Shown: positions 62,879-64,000 of the stretch, piece by piece
Layout: each line of letters starts with the position of its first letter
Position numbering within the stretch: the first letter of the stretch is position 1
Assembly: GCA_902630665.1 (NCBI GenBank)
Contig: CACOVP010000002.1
Location: forward strand, 34,376 to 98,375
Length of the DNA: 64,000 bases
Reading direction: 5' to 3'
DNA from: an uncultured Pelagibacteraceae bacterium
GTDB taxonomy: Bacteria > Pseudomonadota > Alphaproteobacteria > Pelagibacterales > Pelagibacteraceae
Position numbers and translations under genes: made by a program
Notes under the pieces: model-generated
Seen by the model: only the letters and a program-made list of their open reading frames with translations
Databases searched by the model: none
What the model was told of the DNA's origin: nothing

Positions 62879-64000
62879 TATTGGAAATTCTTTATTATTT
62901 TTAAATATTTTTTTTGGTTTCTTAGTCATTCACTACTCTATAAATTTTTTAAAAAACTCAAACACTACTATTCCCAAAAAAATTTATCACCTGAGCTTAT
63001 TGCAAAGTACTTCAATTTTAATTTGTTTTTGTACACTAGTAGCTGCCTTTCTAGTCTCTGATTTTTCTTTGATAACGGTTTATCAAAATTCTCACACGTT
63101 GAAGCCAATTTTCTATAAAATTTCTGGAACATGGGGAAATCACGAGGGGAGCTTATTGCTCTGGGCAATAATTTTAACAATCTTCTCGTTTTTATTTTTG
63201 ATCTATAACAAAAATCACCCAAAAAATTTTAGATTGCACACTTTAATAATTCAAAATTTACTCATCCTAGGTTTTTTATTTTTTATACTTTTTAACTCAA
63301 ATCCTTTTAGTGTTATAAATCCTATTCCTAAAGAGGGTTTGGGATTAAACCCAATTTTGCAAGACCCTGCTTTAGCAATTCATCCTCCTTTGTTATATGT
63401 TGGCTTCGTTGGTTCTTCTATATATTTTTCTGCTGCAATGGCATCAATGATTACAAATTATTCCGACAGCCTTTTTGCAAAGTCGATTAAAAGTTGGGTG
63501 GTTATTTCTTGGACTTTTCAAACATTAGGTATTTTAGTTGGATCTATCTGGGCATACTATGAACTAGGTTGGGGTGGCTTTTGGTTTTGGGACCCAGTTG
63601 AAAATGCGTCACTACTACCTTGGTTCGCAATGACTGCTCTTCTTCACTCTTTGATAGTATTAGAAAAAAGAAACATACTTTACTTTTGGTCAATTATTCT
63701 TTGCTTGTTAACATTTATCTTAAGCGTTACCGGAACATTTTTGGTGAGATCTGGAATACTTAATTCAGTTCACACCTTTGCAAACGATCCATCGAGAGGT
63801 ATCTACATTCTAATATTTTTAAGTTTGATGATTATAGCTTCAATATACTTCTTATTTTCTAAATATAAACCTTCTAATAATTATCTTAATTCTAATAGCA
63901 AAGAAACTTTTGTTTTAATAAATAATTGGTTTATGATGTTTTATCTTATTACAGTTTTGTTAGGAACATTATATCCAATTTTTACAGACGCATTGTTTAA
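62868..64000 (+). CDS. ccmF: haem lyase CcmF, N-terminal part (partial at right edge)
   Basis: CcmF attaches haem to apocytochrome c. The frame opens at ATG 62868 (MLSNIGNSLLFLNIFFG) and stays open to base 64000 (377 codons), so the 3' end lies beyond the window. It shows the CcmF hallmarks SGTWGNHEGSLLLW, HPPLLYVGFVG, the WWD-like domain WGGFWFWDPVENASLLPW, and GTFLVRSGILNSVHTFA. Many membrane helices are visible. It overlaps ccmE by 11 bp. Confidence 0.96.
   Translation, partial: MLSNIGNSLLFLNIFFGFLVIHYSINFLKNSNTTIPKKIYHLSLLQSTSILICFCTLVAAFLVSDFSLITVYQNSHTLKPIFYKISGTWGNHEGSLLLWAIILTIFSFLFLIYNKNHPKNFRLHTLIIQNLLILGFLFFILFNSNPFSVINPIPKEGLGLNPILQDPALAIHPPLLYVGFVGSSIYFSAAMASMITNYSDSLFAKSIKSWVVISWTFQTLGILVGSIWAYYELGWGGFWFWDPVENASLLPWFAMTALLHSLIVLEKRNILYFWSIILCLLTFILSVTGTFLVRSGILNSVHTFANDPSRGIYILIFLSLMIIASIYFLFSKYKPSNNYLNSNSKETFVLINNWFMMFYLITVLLGTLYPIFTDALF

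Noticed and set aside
62968..63222. Minus-strand frame inside ccmF
   Set aside because: It is antisense to a clear CcmF frame that remains open to the window edge and carries the haem-handling motifs.
1..64000. CRISPR arrays, insertion sequences, prophage or toxin-antitoxin and defence loci
   Set aside because: No regularly spaced direct repeats, transposase, integrase, nuclease-defence or toxin genes were seen. Gene order is typical core genome throughout.

Overview
The window is a very AT-rich, gene-dense, single-chromosome segment. It most likely comes from a SAR11-clade alphaproteobacterium (Candidatus Pelagibacter or a close relative). The evidence is the strong A/T bias with K/I/N-rich proteins, near-zero or overlapping gene spacing, an acidic SAR11-like porin with a C-terminal Phe, and alphaproteobacterial gene neighbourhoods (DUF3576-leuS-lptE-holA; mnmE-mnmG-rsmG-parA-parB; Tim44-fxsA-secB-dnaQ-coaE-aroE-maf-ppsR|hemE; rpe-heparinase-purH; DUF2794-yciB). 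I saw no mobile elements, phage genes, CRISPR arrays, insertion sequences or rRNA. It is core genome, and the interest lies in regulatory and architectural detail.

Layout. 1-7.2 kb: end of a periplasmic binding protein, rdgB, the chaperone set grpE-dnaK-dnaJ with a sigma-32-like promoter before dnaK, an unlisted 55-aa membrane protein, dapB, nth and a PfkB kinase. 7.2-10.7 kb: an unlisted 35-aa ArfA-like rescue factor, a winged-helix regulator, an L,D-transpeptidase, the PLP-binding YggS protein and a degenerate ThiE-like protein, joined by two divergent gene pairs with no intergenic DNA, then the major porin. 10.9-15.5 kb: lipoprotein DUF3576, leuS, lptE, holA. 15.4-22 kb (minus strand): parB, parA, rsmG (holding two parS-like sites), mnmG, mnmE, a ubiH-type hydroxylase. 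22-25 kb: ftsK, lolA. 25-28.6 kb (minus): the his cluster hisB-H-A-F-E with HIT and GNAT genes. 28.7-30.6 kb: hslVU.

30.6-38.7 kb: Smr and Tim44-like genes, fxsA, secB, then minus-strand dnaQ-coaE-aroE-maf-ppsR facing plus-strand hemE-hemH-hemG. The 271-bp gap between ppsR and hemE occupies the position of the chromosomal origin known from Caulobacter and Rickettsia. It carries three TTAA half-sites phased at exactly 11 bp, i.e. two overlapping CtrA boxes. With parABS about 19 kb away, this identifies the segment as the replication-origin region. 38.8-45.5 kb: rho behind a long inverted-repeat leader, a LON-domain protein, tRNA-Gly(GCC) followed at once by a pterin dehydratase, purH, a heparinase II/III-like protein, rpe.

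45.2-52.2 kb (mostly minus): a small membrane protein, a two-subunit Na+/solute symporter with an EF-hand loop, an acetyl-CoA synthetase with a highly basic N-terminal tail (probably working with the symporter in organic-acid uptake), an EVE protein and tsaD. 52.2-56 kb: hemC-hemD-mscS-yggT-folD. 56-61.3 kb: psiE-like, argG, ialB-like, an aldo/keto reductase, a BI-1 family protein, DUF2794, yciB, hspQ. 61.5-64 kb: cytochrome c maturation genes ccmC-D-E-F, with ccmF running off the right edge.

Haem synthesis (hemC, D, E, G, H) and haem delivery (ccmCDEF) are both represented. Envelope functions (porin, lptE, lolA, LD-transpeptidase) and protein quality control (dnaKJ-grpE, hslVU, secB, hspQ, ArfA-like) make up much of the rest. 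Positions and motifs were read by eye. No database search was run, so family names rest on recognition of conserved motifs and gene order.
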